The position numbers were made by a program, and so were the translations under genes. From Diphasiastrum complanatum (taxonomy: Eukaryota > Streptophyta > Lycopodiopsida > Lycopodiales > Lycopodiaceae): a DNA stretch of 64,000 bases. Positions 1 through 13,220 of the stretch are shown here, piece by piece. The DNA lies in contig CM055100.1 of assembly GCA_029204225.1 (NCBI GenBank), forward strand, positions 10,886,769-10,950,768. Direction: 5' to 3'. The first letter of the stretch is position 1; each line of letters begins with the position of its first letter. The notes under the pieces were generated by a model, which saw nothing but the letters and a program-made list of their open reading frames with translations, made no database searches and had not been told where the DNA came from.

Positions 1-220
1 CATTGATAACATTCATTTTTATAAAATGAAGGGCAATTATGGTTCTTTTGTGGGATGTTGCAGCTTCATTAGGTGCAACAGATTCTTCTTCAGCTCCACT
101 CACAATATCCATTACATCTTGTAGAATCAACAATGATTCCATTCTGATCTTTCATATTGCATAATCGGAAGATGTTAATCTCTCATTGTGCTCTAAGAAA
201 TGTGAACCAGATGAAGACAT
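1..220 (-). pseudogene. Ty1/copia gag N-terminus, partial
   Basis: The first Met codon is at 220 (minus strand) and the frame runs off the window edge, covering about 73 codons. Gag forms the retrotransposon's capsid-like particle. The protein opens MSSSGSHFLEHNERLTSS and is in frame except for one stop, a TGA where family members normally have Trp just after the DYAI motif. It matches the + strand gag start at 1926, which is more damaged by frameshifts. The call rests on that internal match and on its position after the leader. Confidence 0.6.
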
Positions 221-670
221 CTTCTTGGTGAGAAATTATAGTAATGATTAAAAATGGAGTTGATAGGATGTTGCTTGCTATCTCAATCTAGGATCTAACA
301 CAGATGTTGATCCACCCTATGAAATCTAGCAACAGATGTGAGAACAAATTCTCAATACAAAAAATCAATCTATCTTGAATTTGGATCTTCCATAGTCACA
401 AAAGAAGAAGCACATGCAAGCAGGAAGTCTATCTCTCCCACAAGTTTCAATGTATTGATAAACTCTCTAGGAACTTACTTTCAACTCAAACACAGTAATA
501 TGTGTGAAATGAAAAGTCTAAGACCTGACACTGAAAATTGATAAAAATGGTGAAATATACATATGTGTGCTCACTTTGGCATATCCCACAAGTTGAGTAC
601 CCTCTCAAACTCTATGACTGCCTAAAACTCTTCTAAAAACAAATCAAATTGATTTAGAAACAAGAGCTAT
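1..670 (-). mobile_element. Inverted partial copy of the copia leader and gag start
   Basis: Read on the minus strand this segment closely resembles about 1445-2145 of the neighbouring + strand element, so the two form a large head-to-head inverted repeat around a spacer of roughly 770 bp. The similarity begins near 665 (a run reading TTGATTTAGAAACAAGAG here, matched in reverse at 1441-1465) and continues to the window edge, where it is already inside gag. It therefore holds leader plus the N-terminus of gag of a second element that continues left of the window. Its LTR and primer site are missing, so the copy is truncated at its 5' end. Substitutions between the arms are frequent, suggesting two separate insertions rather than a recent inverted duplication. 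Confidence 0.8.
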
Positions 671-807
671 GGTTTCTGTGATCTACACATGTCTAGGTAG
701 TTTTATGAGCTGACATGCAGTACATGCAACATCCATGCATGCAGTTACACATGTGGATCTCTGGTAGGTGAATTGGTTCAGTTAAGTGGACTTTCCATGC
801 AACTCCA

Positions 808-1150
808 CTGTTAAAGTCTCTCTCATGTAGGAAATGCTTGGCATGTTTTGCCATATTGCGAATAATGAGATTTTGGTGTTTTGGACTCATTCTCTCTCTG
901 AGTTTTCCATCATTGATTTTCTCTCTCTACCCGAGAGCGGGCTGTTTTTCCCATACTGAGCACTTAGAATTATTTCTGACATTCAATTCTCATAGTGAGA
1001 AGTTAGATTTTTTCAGCTGATGTATGCCATTGTGCTCTTGTCATAGATTTTTCAAGTATACTGTTCTCTGATCAATCTTGTGCAATTACGACACCTCAGT
1101 AAGATCCTGCAGGGTGTGTGGTGAAGTTCACACATGCTAAAAACTTCACA
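808..1150 (+). repeat. Copia 5' LTR, 3' portion
   Basis: The stretch ends ACTTCACA directly before a tRNA primer site, as expected for the end of a 5' LTR. Positions 908-1150 (243 bp) are repeated with the same length at 5014-5256, which identifies both as LTR sequence. The LTR start is uncertain: a TGTT at 809 is possible, but I cannot confirm it because the other copy is truncated. TCTC-rich pyrimidine runs lie at 890-930. Confidence 0.7.
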
Positions 1151-1162
1151 TGGTATCAGAGC
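1151..1162 (+). other. Primer-binding site (initiator Met tRNA)
   Basis: TGGTATCAGAGC sits immediately after the LTR end. It is the standard plant Ty1/copia primer-binding site complementary to the 3' end of initiator Met tRNA, where minus-strand DNA synthesis begins. Confidence 0.85.
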
Positions 1163-1925
1163 TTCATGCTTTGAAGAGGTGAGGGTGTATACATCATATC
1201 TTCCGTGCTTCTGCTTGCAGGAACTCAGATTTGGGAGAGAATTTAAACTCACTGAGGGACAAGATATTTGTGGATCATAAGTGGATCTAAACAAGCCTGA
1301 TCTACTCCATCAGAGCCTTGTACGGACAGAGAGGTTACACGTGTGAAATCAGCCCTCATTAAATGAGTGCTACTTCTCTAAATTTGATCCAAATTTGATG
1401 TTCTATAGCTTGTTGGATAGGTATTGAAGAGTAGAATGTGTTTCTCTTGTTTCTAAATCAATTTGATCTATTTTTAGAAGAGTTTTAGGAAATTAGAGAG
1501 TTTGAGAGAGTACTCAACTCGTGGGATATGCCAAAGTGAGCACACATCAGTTCTTTTCACCATTTGCATCCATTTTCACCATGAATCAAGTAGAATTGGA
1601 TAGAAGTGAGTGTTCAGAGGTCTTAGACTTTTCATTTCACACAAATTATTGTGTTTGAGCTGAAAGTAAGTTCCTAGAGAGTTTATCAATACTTTGAAGC
1701 TCGTGGGAGAGATAGACTTCTTACTTGCATGTGCTTCTTTTTAGTGACTGAAGCAAGATCCAAATTCAAGATAGATTGATTTTCTGTGTTGAGAATTTGT
1801 TCTCACATCTGTTGCTAGATTTCATTGGCTGGATCAACATCTGTGTTAGATCCTAGATTGAGATTGTAAGCAACATCCTTTCAGCTCCATTTTTTTTATC
1901 ATTACTAGAGTTTCTCATAGAGCAG

Positions 1926-2620
1926 ATGTCTTTATATGGTTCACATTTCTTGGAGCACAGTGAGAGATTAACATCTTCCAATTATGCAATTGGAAGATCA
2001 TCATGGAATGATTACTGATTCTAGAAGATGTAATGGTTATTGTGAGTGGAGCTGAAGAAGAACCTGTTGCACCTAATGAAGCTGCAGCATTTCACAAAAG
2101 AACCAGAATTGCTCTTCATTTCATTAAAATGAATGTAACCAATGTAGTTTAAAAGAGATCAGTACATGCACCACTTCCAAGAAAGATTGGGATACTCTAA
2201 AAACAATCTATGAAATCAAGGATACTTCTAGATTGCTTACACTTAGAAACCAAATGTTTCTAAGTTATCAGAGAGTAGATGAGAGTGCTTCATCATATGT
2301 CATGAGAGTTAAGGATCTTCATCAAGAGTTAGCTGGTATTGGTGATGCTCTTAAGAACACTGAACTTGTTCAAGTAGTCCTAAATAGACTTAGAATGAGT
2401 ATGACAATATTGTGTAGACTTATGCTGTCAGGGAGGATTTTCCATCCTTAGAGACACTGCAAGGTGTTCTCATTGCTGAAGAAAGCAAGCAAGAGAACAA
2501 GATGCTGAGGATCAACAGACTTTTACTGAAAGATGGTGGAGATGACAAAGCATTCTTCATCAGAGACAAGTCAAGAGGCAAGGGCAAAGGACAACAAGGA
2601 CAAAGCCAAAGAAGGTGGTG
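1926..2620 (+). pseudogene. Ty1/copia gag, frameshifted
   Basis: This is the structural polyprotein N-terminus. The start at 1926 is inferred from its inverted partner at 220. A recognisable gag core lies at 2233-2400 (YQRVDESASSYVMRVKDLHQ, matching the UBN2-type gag helices). Reading then slips near 2397-2400, apparently by loss of one G, into another frame that carries a TAG near 2415 and continues about 60 codons of gag, before returning to the pol frame around 2580-2620. In addition, reading between about 1990 and 2230 needs more than one frame. It cannot encode an intact Gag. Confidence 0.7.
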
Positions 2621-5022
2621 AGGATCAGTCCTCACAAGCTGCAACATCCAGTGGCAAGAAGAAGTTGTCAAAGATAAAGTGTTTTTTCTGTGGCAAGAAA
2701 GAACACTATGCATCAAACTTTTTTAAGAAGAAGAACCAATCTAAGCAAGCTAACCTTACTAATGAGGATGAGTATGAGGGTGTAGAGAGTAAAAGAGAGG
2801 ATTCATTAATGATGTCTACTTTTTCATCTTTTTCTTTTAAAAATGAAGAAGTCTGGTGGATAGATAGTGGGGCTAGCTCCCATATGTCTAGTTCTAGGAA
2901 CTCTTTCACTAATCTCATGCCATATCTAGGTGCAAAAAGATCAATCTATACTGCTAATGATGTAGAGTGTAGAATTGAAGGAATTGGTAGTATTCCATTG
3001 CATGCATCATCATCAAAATCTTTTTGCTTACATGATGTACTGTATGTACCTATAATGACTAAGAATCTCATTAGTGTAGGACAGTTGTTTGATAGTGGAT
3101 TGGATGTCAAGATTCAAGTTGACAAGTGTATAATCTCAAGAGAAAATGATGTTATTTCTAGAGGATCTAGAATTGGTAAGTTGTACAAATTAGATTCTAG
3201 GGAGAGTGCTAACATTTCAGATATTGCTTATGAGACCAAGGTTCATCAGGAGGATCTGTGGCACAAGAGATTGGGTCATCCCAATTTCAAAGCCATGCAA
3301 TATATGGTCAAGGAAGGAAAAGTTGTTGGACTACCAAAGTCACTATCAAAGGAGCTTCTACCTTGTGAAGCTTGTGTGATGGCAAAATCACACAGAAGGC
3401 CTTTTCCTAGATCAAGCATCAAAACAACGCAACCATTTGAACTAGTGCACTCTGATGTTCATTTCTCATCAACTAAGAGCAAAGGAGGAGCAAATTATTT
3501 TGTTTCCTTTGTAGATGATTATACAAGATATTCTTGGATCTATATGTTGTCTTCAAAAGCCATGATCTATGATGTTTTTCTTACTTTCAAAGCTTATGTA
3601 GAAAAGCAGTTTTCTTTCAAGTTGAAAGCTTTGAGAAGTGATGGTGTAGGAGAATACACTTCCAATAAGTTTAAAGACTTTTGTGAGAGAGAAGGCATTC
3701 AAAGAGAGTTTTCGTGTTCATATACTCCTCAACAAAATGGAGTTGCTGAGAGAAAAAATAGAACCTTGTGTGAATGTGCAAAAGCCATTAGGCTAGAAGC
3801 TTCTCTGCCTAAAGAATTTTGGGGAGAGGCAGTTGCATGTGCAAACTATCTTTGTAATAGGCTTCCAAATCTTGCAATTGGAGGAAAAACACCATTTGAG
3901 ATGTTGTATAAGAAAAAGCCTAAGGTAGATCATCTTAGGATTTTTGGCTGTGTATGCTTTGTGCATGTACCTCTATAAACTAGGAAGAAGGAAGATCCTA
4001 GTGCAGTTAAAGGAATTTCTGTAGGATATGCATCCACTAAAAAAGCATACAAAATATATCTTCCCTCTACTAACAAGAATATTGCTAGTAGAGATGTGAT
4101 CTTCCATGAAGATCATAAATTCAACTTGGATGATGTTCAGATCAAAGAGACTCATGCAAGATCAATCATATATCTTGATGTTGTTCAAGAAGAGGTGAGG
4201 CAAAGGCTTGAGGAGGAGCAGATTCAAGCTACCACACCAAGAAGGTCTACACGAGCAAGATCTGAGCCAAGGAGGCTCACATATGATGATGAAGGAAGGC
4301 AAGTGGAAGGTGAAACTTCCTATCATGCACGTTTTATATCAGATGAAGAGCCTAAGGATGTCCAAGAAGCCTTTCAATCCAAGGGGTGGGTTGAAGCAAT
4401 GACCCAAGAGTTTGAAGACTTGATGTGAAACAACACATGGGAGCTTGTGGAACCACCAAACAACATGCATGTGATTGGATGTAAGTGGGTATTCAGAATC
4501 AAGTATAATCATGATGGATCTATCAATAAGTATAAAGCAAGACTTTGTGCTAAAGGCTACTCACAGATTAAAGGTCTTGATTATGAGGATACCTTTGCAC
4601 CAGTTGCAAAGATGGTAACAATTCGAATACTCATCTCTCTTGCATGTTTTCACAAATGGAGTATGTTCCAGTTTGATGTTTCTAATGCATTTCTCAATGG
4701 TTACCTTGAGGAGGAGATTTATATGGAGCAGCCTCTAGGTTTTGTGAAGGAAGGTGATGAATCAAAAGTCTGTCTTTTGTTCAAAAGTCTGTATGGACTG
4801 AAACAGGCACCAAGGTCTTGGTATGCAAGGCCCAATTCCTATCTCATATCACTCGGATTTTGTCTAAGTGAATATGACCCTTCTCTGTATTATAAGTTTG
4901 TAGATAACTTTGTAATTATGCTTCTCATCTATGTAGATGATATCATTCTTTGCAGAAATAATGAGAAGCTAGTTGAAGAAACTAAGCATGCACTTGGTAC
5001 TGAGTTTAAAATGCATCATTGA
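2533..5022 (+). pseudogene. Ty1/copia pol: zinc knuckle, protease, integrase, RT
   Basis: One frame spans the whole stretch, broken only by TAA at 3976-3978 and TGA at 4426-4428. The zinc knuckle CFFCGKKEHYASNF lacks its last Cys (Phe instead). The protease core WWIDSGASSHM is present. The GAG-pre-integrase motif LWHKRLGHPN is followed by an integrase core with all three acidic residues: HSDVH, LRSDGVGEY (the usual NGG is altered) and VAERKNRT. RT starts near 4447 (GCKWVFRIKYN) with the YVDD catalytic loop at 4930-4941, and ends at FKMHH, where sequence passes into the LTR tail. The C-terminal third of RT and all of RNase H are absent. Confidence 0.88.
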
Positions 5023-5256
5023 TTTTCTCTCTCTACCCGAGAGCAGGCTGTTTTTTCCATACTAAACACTTAGAATTATTTTTGACATTCAATTCTCATA
5101 GTGAGAAGTTAGATTTTTTCATCTAATGTATGCCATTGTGCTCTTGTCATAGATTTTTCAAGTATACTATTCTCTGATCAATCTTGTGCAATCACAACAC
5201 CTTAGTAAGATCTTGTAGGGTGTGTGGGGAAGTTGACACATGCTAAAAACTTCACA
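5014..5256 (+). repeat. Copia LTR tail fused to RT
   Basis: It is 243 bp, the same length as 908-1150 and nearly the same sequence, ending ACTTCACA like the 5' LTR. It follows the RT frame directly through the shared CATCATT. The next bases (TGATTTGACTGG) are not a primer site, so this is the element's 3' boundary. Confidence 0.82.
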
Positions 5257-5925
5257 TGATTTGACTGGTTTTATGAGGTAGAATACATTTTCGTGATACT
5301 ATCCATCCCTTCTTGATATAATTGGATAGAAAGTAGTGATATGATCTAGCTTTGAGAACAAGATTTTACTGCTGCATAAATATCAGTCAGGTTAGCCATG
5401 CATCAAATATTCAACTATGTTCGCAACCTAGTTTGGTATGACATCCACATAAAATAGTGTTTCCCCCACCCCGACAACTCATCATTAATTGGAAGATACT
5501 TTTGTAATGATTGATTCAAGACACATGATGTATCATATAAGCTTACTTCCCCTTGCATACCACTATGTGAAAATTGAACTCCAACAACAAGAGTAATATG
5601 TCTTGCAAGTTTTGTTGACTAGGAGAGCTTGGCATTTTATGAGTAAAATTTTTTTTTTGCCTAGGACTCAACAAAAAGGTTGCACATGTTGTGCTACCAT
5701 TTTTATGCCATTACATGATTTTCTATAAATAAGGATTGTGGTTTGCTACATAATTGAATATCTTACTAGTCATCGAATTTTAGATAGGTTCATCAAAATA
5801 CACTTTGCTATATTTAAATATAGATTTCTTTGTATGATGGAAACATTTTTATGGAGTTGTCAAAGTTAGCATGTTGGCATGCTAGCCTACAAAGAAAAAC
5901 ATTCAAATTTAAAAAAATATATATT
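5257..5925. other. Unassigned AT-rich interval
   Basis: No gene, RNA or repeat is recognised. It begins right after the LTR end, so it may be the original flanking DNA, and carries short A/T runs near 5647 and 5915. Confidence 0.5.
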
Positions 5926-6315
5926 TTAAAAGCTGTTTATTTTTTTGAATAGTAGCAATGGTTCGTAAACATTGGTGTTCGTACTCTTCATCAGTGCCTT
6001 CATCCTCTTCTCAGATGGCATCATCCATGGCATCACGTAAAGTAGCATAGAATTCTGGCAATCTAAGTTCACGCCTAATGGATTTTGGGAGGCCATCCAT
6101 GAACCATATGAGCACAACCTGATCAGGTGCTAGGTGAGCAGGGCATTCATTTTTAAGATGTTTGAGATGTTTAATATAATCACGTACCCTCTCATCCTTT
6201 CTCATCTTGATCTTACTAAGTAGTAGGAATGGGATTTCAAGGAATCTGGATGATTTAAATATTTTAACGAATGAATCCTTGAGATATTCCCACTCATTTC
6301 GTTCATGTCGCTCAA
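5926..6315 (-). pseudogene. Ty3/gypsy-type retrotransposon gag fragment
   Basis: The minus strand reads LERHERNEWEYLKDSFVK..., then RVRDYIKHLKHLKNECPAH and VVLIWFMDGLPKSIRREL. This is the helical core of the Retrotrans_gag family typical of plant Ty3/gypsy and related elements. Two frames are needed: one from about 6310 to 6011, another from about 6117 to 5926, so there is a frameshift around 6020-6050. No zinc knuckle or pol follows. It is an isolated scrap, opposite in orientation to the copia sequence that starts about 25 bp to its right. Confidence 0.65.
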
Positions 6316-6334
6316 GATTAAAATATCACTAAAC

Positions 6335-7432
6335 TTAATACCAAGATTAAGGTATTGAGATGTGATAATGGAGGAGAGTACATCTCCAATAGAATGATAG
6401 AGTTTTGTAATTCTAATGAAATTAAGAGAGAGTTATCTTGTCCTTATACCCCTCAACAAAATGGAGTGGCCAAGAGAAAAAATAAATCTCTTTGTGAGTG
6501 TGCTAAAGCCTTAAGGCTAGATGCTTCTCTACCAAAATCATTTTGGGGTGAGGCAATCACTTGTGCTAAATTTTTGTGCAATAGATTGCCCAACCAAACC
6601 ATTGAAGGAATCACACCATTTGAAGCTCTATTTGGAGAAAAGCCAAATTCCAGATCTAAGAATATTTGGATCTACATGCTATGTACACCAATCCTTGGAT
6701 ACAAGGAAGAAGGATGATGCCACTTCTATCAAAGGTATATTTGTGAGCCATGGTGAGAATAGCAAAGGGTATAGAGTCTTCAATCCCATCACTAAGAAAA
6801 TCATAGTGAGTAGGGATGTTATTTTTTATGAAGACACTCTTGTAAAGTGGATGATAATGTTACTAATCATCTGGATGTCAAAAAACATGCTAGGATGGAG
6901 GAGGAGCTTCAAAGTGAACAAAACTTGAGGATTCATCTCAAGATCCAAGGACTCCAAGAAGATCCACAAGAGCAAGGGTTGAACCATTAAGGCTCACCTA
7001 TGTTGGCAAAGGTGATCTCACCTATGTTGGCAGAATGATCAAAGGGAGCGGCATCTCATCTTTCACTTCTTACACTTTTCTTACTTCAATGCTTGATGAA
7101 CCAACTTGCTATGAAGATGCTTGTAAATCAAAAAGTTGGATGAATGCCACGCAAGTGGATATGATGCTCTCATAGAGAATCATACTTGGGATCTTGTTGA
7201 TCTTCCTCAAGGGAAGAAACCACTTGATTTCAAGTGAGTGTATAGATTGAAGTATAATCAAGATAGATCAATAAACAAGTATAAAGCTAGACTTGTAGCA
7301 AAAGGTTTTTTGCAAACTTTTTCTCCTATGGCTAACCTAGTTACAATAAGATTGATCATTTGTTATGTCTATGTCATGTACATAGGATTCCAAATACCTA
7401 TTGATCATGTATATGGACTTCCTCCATAAAAA
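6335..7432 (+). pseudogene. Ty1/copia integrase-RT fragment
   Basis: The fragment enters mid-integrase: IKVLRCDNGGEYIS holds the second catalytic Asp and PYTPQQNGVAKRKNKSL the region of the third acidic residue (Glu changed to Lys: AER to AKR). A frameshift near 6640-6655 moves the frame before RIFGSTCYVHQSL. The connection region continues to about 6850, is degraded to about 7230, and RT fingers return at 7238-7330 (YNQDRSINKYKARLVAKGF). The RT then breaks up, with no YVDD. There is no LTR on either side. It resembles the 0.8-5.3 kb element family but is a separate relic. Confidence 0.8.
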
Positions 7433-7435
7433 ATG

Positions 7436-9088
<1,653 letters not shown>

Positions 9089-9090
<2 letters not shown>

Positions 9091-10545
9091 CCGCACGCCC
9101 CCGTGTGCACACACAGACACACCATTGGCCGCCCATCATCAACGGGCACACTTCGCTAGTAGTATTTAATAAAACTGTAATTCGGGATTGGGGGCAACCC
9201 ACAAACACAACATGTTCTCCATAGTGTAATATGTAATTTCTCAATAAATATAGTATAACTTTTCAACTATAGCTCTGATTGAGATGAAAATGGTGCCATT
9301 AGAAAGTGCTCGATGAGAGTTTTTTAATGGCCCCACACTACATGACCTAGTTTCAAAGAGCTATTGGGTCTTTTGGAAACTTTGACTAGCTATAATTTTT
9401 GAATTGTAGATCAAAATTAGATTATGTAAGGGGTTGTTGGAAAAGCACTTCATGATGAAAGTTATACTATTTTAAATGAACTATAAACTATAATGTACAT
9501 AGAATGGTGAACCATTGAACATAGTACGGGCAGAAAGGACAAAGCATTGGGCAGAAAATGAATTTATTTTGGTAATTTACTTTAACAAACTTTGTCATTC
9601 TCCATGACATTTTTTATAAGGGTTTTTTTGGATTCAGAATTCCCCTGATGGAATGTCAAAGCACCCAAGATAGGGATATACATTATGCTAATCTGAAAAA
9701 ATCAATTTAAAATTCTTAAAAAAGGGATATATTTACAAATTTCAAATGATTTGGAAGTGCGTATTGGTATATATTACAAGATGTCTGCTTATTATAGGAG
9801 ATTAAAAAATTGAATCTTTGACTTACTAATTAGAGCTTTTAAAAAGAACTCAAGTATACCAAGTATTTCCAATACGTCAACTGATGAAAAGTCTTCATGA
9901 AGATGATCACCTTGGTTTTGGAGATCTATTGGACTTGTCAAAAGAATTATTTCGTGTACCCATTTTGAATCTTGTCATGTCGAGCATATAATTAGCCCAT
10001 GAGCTTAAAAATTGCAATTCTAAATATAGCCATGAAGATAAATCGAAATAGAACTGGTCAATTGGATAGCTCATAAAATGACTTAAACAACTATGCTATA
10101 TTTGTAAATAACAAGATTGGAATGATAATTATTAGGCCTAGTTTAGTTAAATGAGGTCTCAAACTCATACTAGAAGCACAAAGGACCACTATGAATAGTC
10201 AAAAGTCATGCTAAATTTGAAAGCTATTTTACCTCTGTCTAATTTGAATTTCTAGTGTTCTTAGAGCTTGTCTTTACGAGCTATGACTTAGGCCAATGGA
10301 TGGTCCATGTGCCTACAATCACATGGGATCATGCACAAGCTTAAGGCTTAATGTATTGAATAATTAGTTAGTAAGATTGTTACCTATCTTTATCATATTA
10401 GTTTTTTTCTATTTCCTTGCTAGTTCTTGAATTTCTTGCTTTTACCATGTAATGTAATGTTATGAATGGATTAGATGTTTGGATGCTATGAGTGGCACAT
10501 GATAATTTTGGTACCAAAGCATTAGATCATTTTGTCATCAGATTT

Positions 10546-10548
<3 letters not shown>
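9089..10548. other. Unassigned AT-rich interval
   Basis: No open frame, RNA or element boundary is recognised. The texture (A/T runs, many stops on both strands) is like the noncoding relics on either side. Confidence 0.5.
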
Positions 10549-10613
<65 letters not shown>

Positions 10614-10636
10614 CACACACACACACACACACACAC
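10549..10636. repeat. Compound microsatellite (CT)n(CA)n
   Basis: About 31 CT units (10549-10611) are followed directly by about 12 AC units (10612-10636). The order is the same as the larger tract at 12151-12309. Confidence 0.97.
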
Positions 10637-11629
10637 CCAAAGCTTCGCCTCTTTTGAACATACCATAAATGTTTTTCTTTATGATCAAAAAACATTTTCC
10701 TACAATTTTTCTTTTTCTGTAATGAGCACATATTTTACTAAAAGAACCAATAAGAAAATTATCAATTTTTTTGCAGCATTTTTTTTTCACAGACCAATGT
10801 TTTATGAAATCCAAATTTTATTAAATATATAGCTAATGAATTTTTTTTTGCTCGAGAGCCTTAATGATCAGGAGGAAAGTCAAAACAAAGAGGTTATTTA
10901 TGAACAATGCAGACCTCTACAATTGATGCTTAATTGTGAGGTATATTCAATATTCAAGAATCGCATTTTGCTCCAATAATTCAAAGTTATAATCGCATTA
11001 TTGATAATGGTCTATATGAAATTACTTGTGAACATAGAATTAAGCAGTGACATAACAATGATGAAAAGGTCATATACCAATACATTTGTTCCATTCATGT
11101 AGTCAAAGCACAAGCTTAAAATTTGAACCTTTGCCTTTGAACTTCGTCGAAAAATGAAGTCATTGCCTATAAGTAAAACGTAAGGAACCCATAAGGCTTC
11201 ATCTTATGAGGCATAACAGTTGTTGTACCCATGAGGAACATCTAAGGAGCCCATAAAGAGCTGACAAGTAAGTCGTAAAGAAATTGTAAGAAAGTCTTTT
11301 ACAAGGCACTACAATCACTACCCATAAGGAGTCTATAAGGAATCCTTCTACAATGCATTACAAACCACATACGACCTACGACCAAAGGGTGGCACCTCTC
11401 TCTAACAGAGATCCCACATACAATGAGACAGATGCTAAAGTACAACATCAATAAGGCTCATGACTACCATTAGGAGGTAATCCATTCTTTTAATCATGTC
11501 TTGTTACAACTTTTGTCTATAAAATAAACACATCAAATGTACACTATATACACACAAGACACAAAGATGCAAAAATCACATATGTAGATAGACAACTACT
11601 TTGTATACTCTCTTGTCTGCTAATTCAAG
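10637..11629. other. Unassigned interval with short CCATAAGG-type repeats
   Basis: No gene is seen. Between about 11185 and 11345 the motif CCCATAAGG and variants (CCCATGAGG, CCCATAAAG) recur irregularly, suggesting a decayed short tandem array. Confidence 0.4.
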
Positions 11630-12020
11630 CTATTTTCCAAGAGACATCATTTTGTGTAATTGCACATTTTCTATTACATCTGATTTTGCATTGTAGATTG
11701 ATAATTCATAGATGGAACGTAAACGTTTGAATGTGAAAGTTGAATGCTTTTGATTATTCCTACTGGCTTCATCAAGGTCCCATGAGTAGCAATACTTTTT
11801 GAAATGGCTATGGATTTCCTCTTGCAAGCACATAGATAGCTGTAAAATGTGCCCCTTAAGCTCAACCAAATCATCTCCTTTAGGTACATCCATTTCTCTT
11901 GCAGTTCCCTACTTAATCAGAGGATGGCCTAACTTTAGAGCACGTCTGGTGCCTCTTTTGAAAACTATTTGTTCTGAAGTTTGAAGAATTCGCCAATATG
12001 TCATTGAAGCAATCATTTGG
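11630..12020 (-). pseudogene. Unidentified reading frame with one internal stop
   Basis: The minus strand is open for about 130 codons from a Met codon near 12020 to 11630, interrupted only by a TAG just before MDVPKGDDLVELKGHILQ. The composition looks protein-like: KRGTRRALKLGHPLIK upstream of the stop, then SMCLQEEIHSHFKKYC and a Ser/Thr/Arg-rich tail. I do not recognise the family. It lies between microsatellites without visible LTRs. It could be an exon of a decayed host gene, or chance. Confidence 0.3.
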
Positions 12021-12146
12021 ATTTTGTGTCACAAAATGACAATCCAAGAGTGAGGTAATTATATGGATTCTCTATCACAAGATGCAACCATTATGTGCAC
12101 AAGTTTTAATAAACACACAAGACTACCAACAAACAAAATGACTAGT

Positions 12147-12683
<537 letters not shown>

Positions 12684-12695
12684 TAGTATCAGAGC
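12684..12695 (+). other. Primer-binding site, one mismatch
   Basis: TAGTATCAGAGC differs at one base from the plant initiator-Met primer site TGGTATCAGAGC. A copia gag start follows about 115 bp downstream, supporting the call. Confidence 0.6.
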
Positions 12696-12801
12696 CCACC
12701 TTGTCAAAGTTTGACATAGCCAAAGGCTATCAGATCCAAGGGGCTAAAGCATTCAAACAATCAACCAAAAAAAAAAACAAGTGTGCACGAATTCAAGAAG
12801 C

Positions 12802-13070
12802 AATGGCATCTATCAACAACATACAAAGTAAGATCTGTATAGTTCTGGATTCTTCAGGATCAAACTTTCTGGCATAGAAAGTTAAAACATCGTTGATACT
12901 AAAGGGTGAAGGACCCTTCCCCTTGGTGAATGGCACAGAGGAGATGCCCCCGACATCAGGCAAAGAGCTATGCGAGTGGAGGGGGCTGGCTCAATCCAAA
13001 GATTGAATGTATCCACTTCCACAAGAAAGGTCATGCAGCCATGGATTGATGTCTGAACCCAGGGAACAAA
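12802..13070 (+). pseudogene. Ty1/copia gag, shrunken
   Basis: It starts MASINNIQSK and continues to SGSNFLA, then TAG where Trp is usual (FLA-W-K). A conserved downstream block (GTEEMPPTSGKELCEW) follows at about 12931-12980. The remnant CIHFHKKGHAAMD at about 13017-13055 looks like a zinc knuckle with a missing Cys and an extra stop. Most of the gag capsid region is deleted, so this cannot form particles. Confidence 0.6.
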
Positions 13071-13220
13071 TTAGCACAAAATAGATAGGAGAACAACAAG
13101 AGTTAGTCCTATGTTGAGGAGCCTGAGAGCTCGAAAATGGGCGAAGAGAGATCGGACAAAAATTGTTCGACTGCCTACATTTGTGAAGATGTGTGTGCAG
13201 CATCAACGTCTGACACACAA

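Larger units (their letters stand above)
808..5256 (+). mobile_element. Ty1/copia retrotransposon relic
   Basis: Order seen: LTR tail (to 1150), primer site (1151), leader, gag, protease, integrase, reverse transcriptase, then an abrupt jump into an LTR tail (5014-5256). Protease-integrase-RT order defines Ty1/copia. The RT C-terminus, RNase H, polypurine tract and the first part of the 3' LTR are gone, removed by a deletion whose join lies in the shared heptamer CATCATT (908-914 in the 5' LTR, 5014-5020 at the join). The element is defective: gag has frameshifts, pol has two nonsense codons, and RNase H is missing. Confidence 0.85.
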
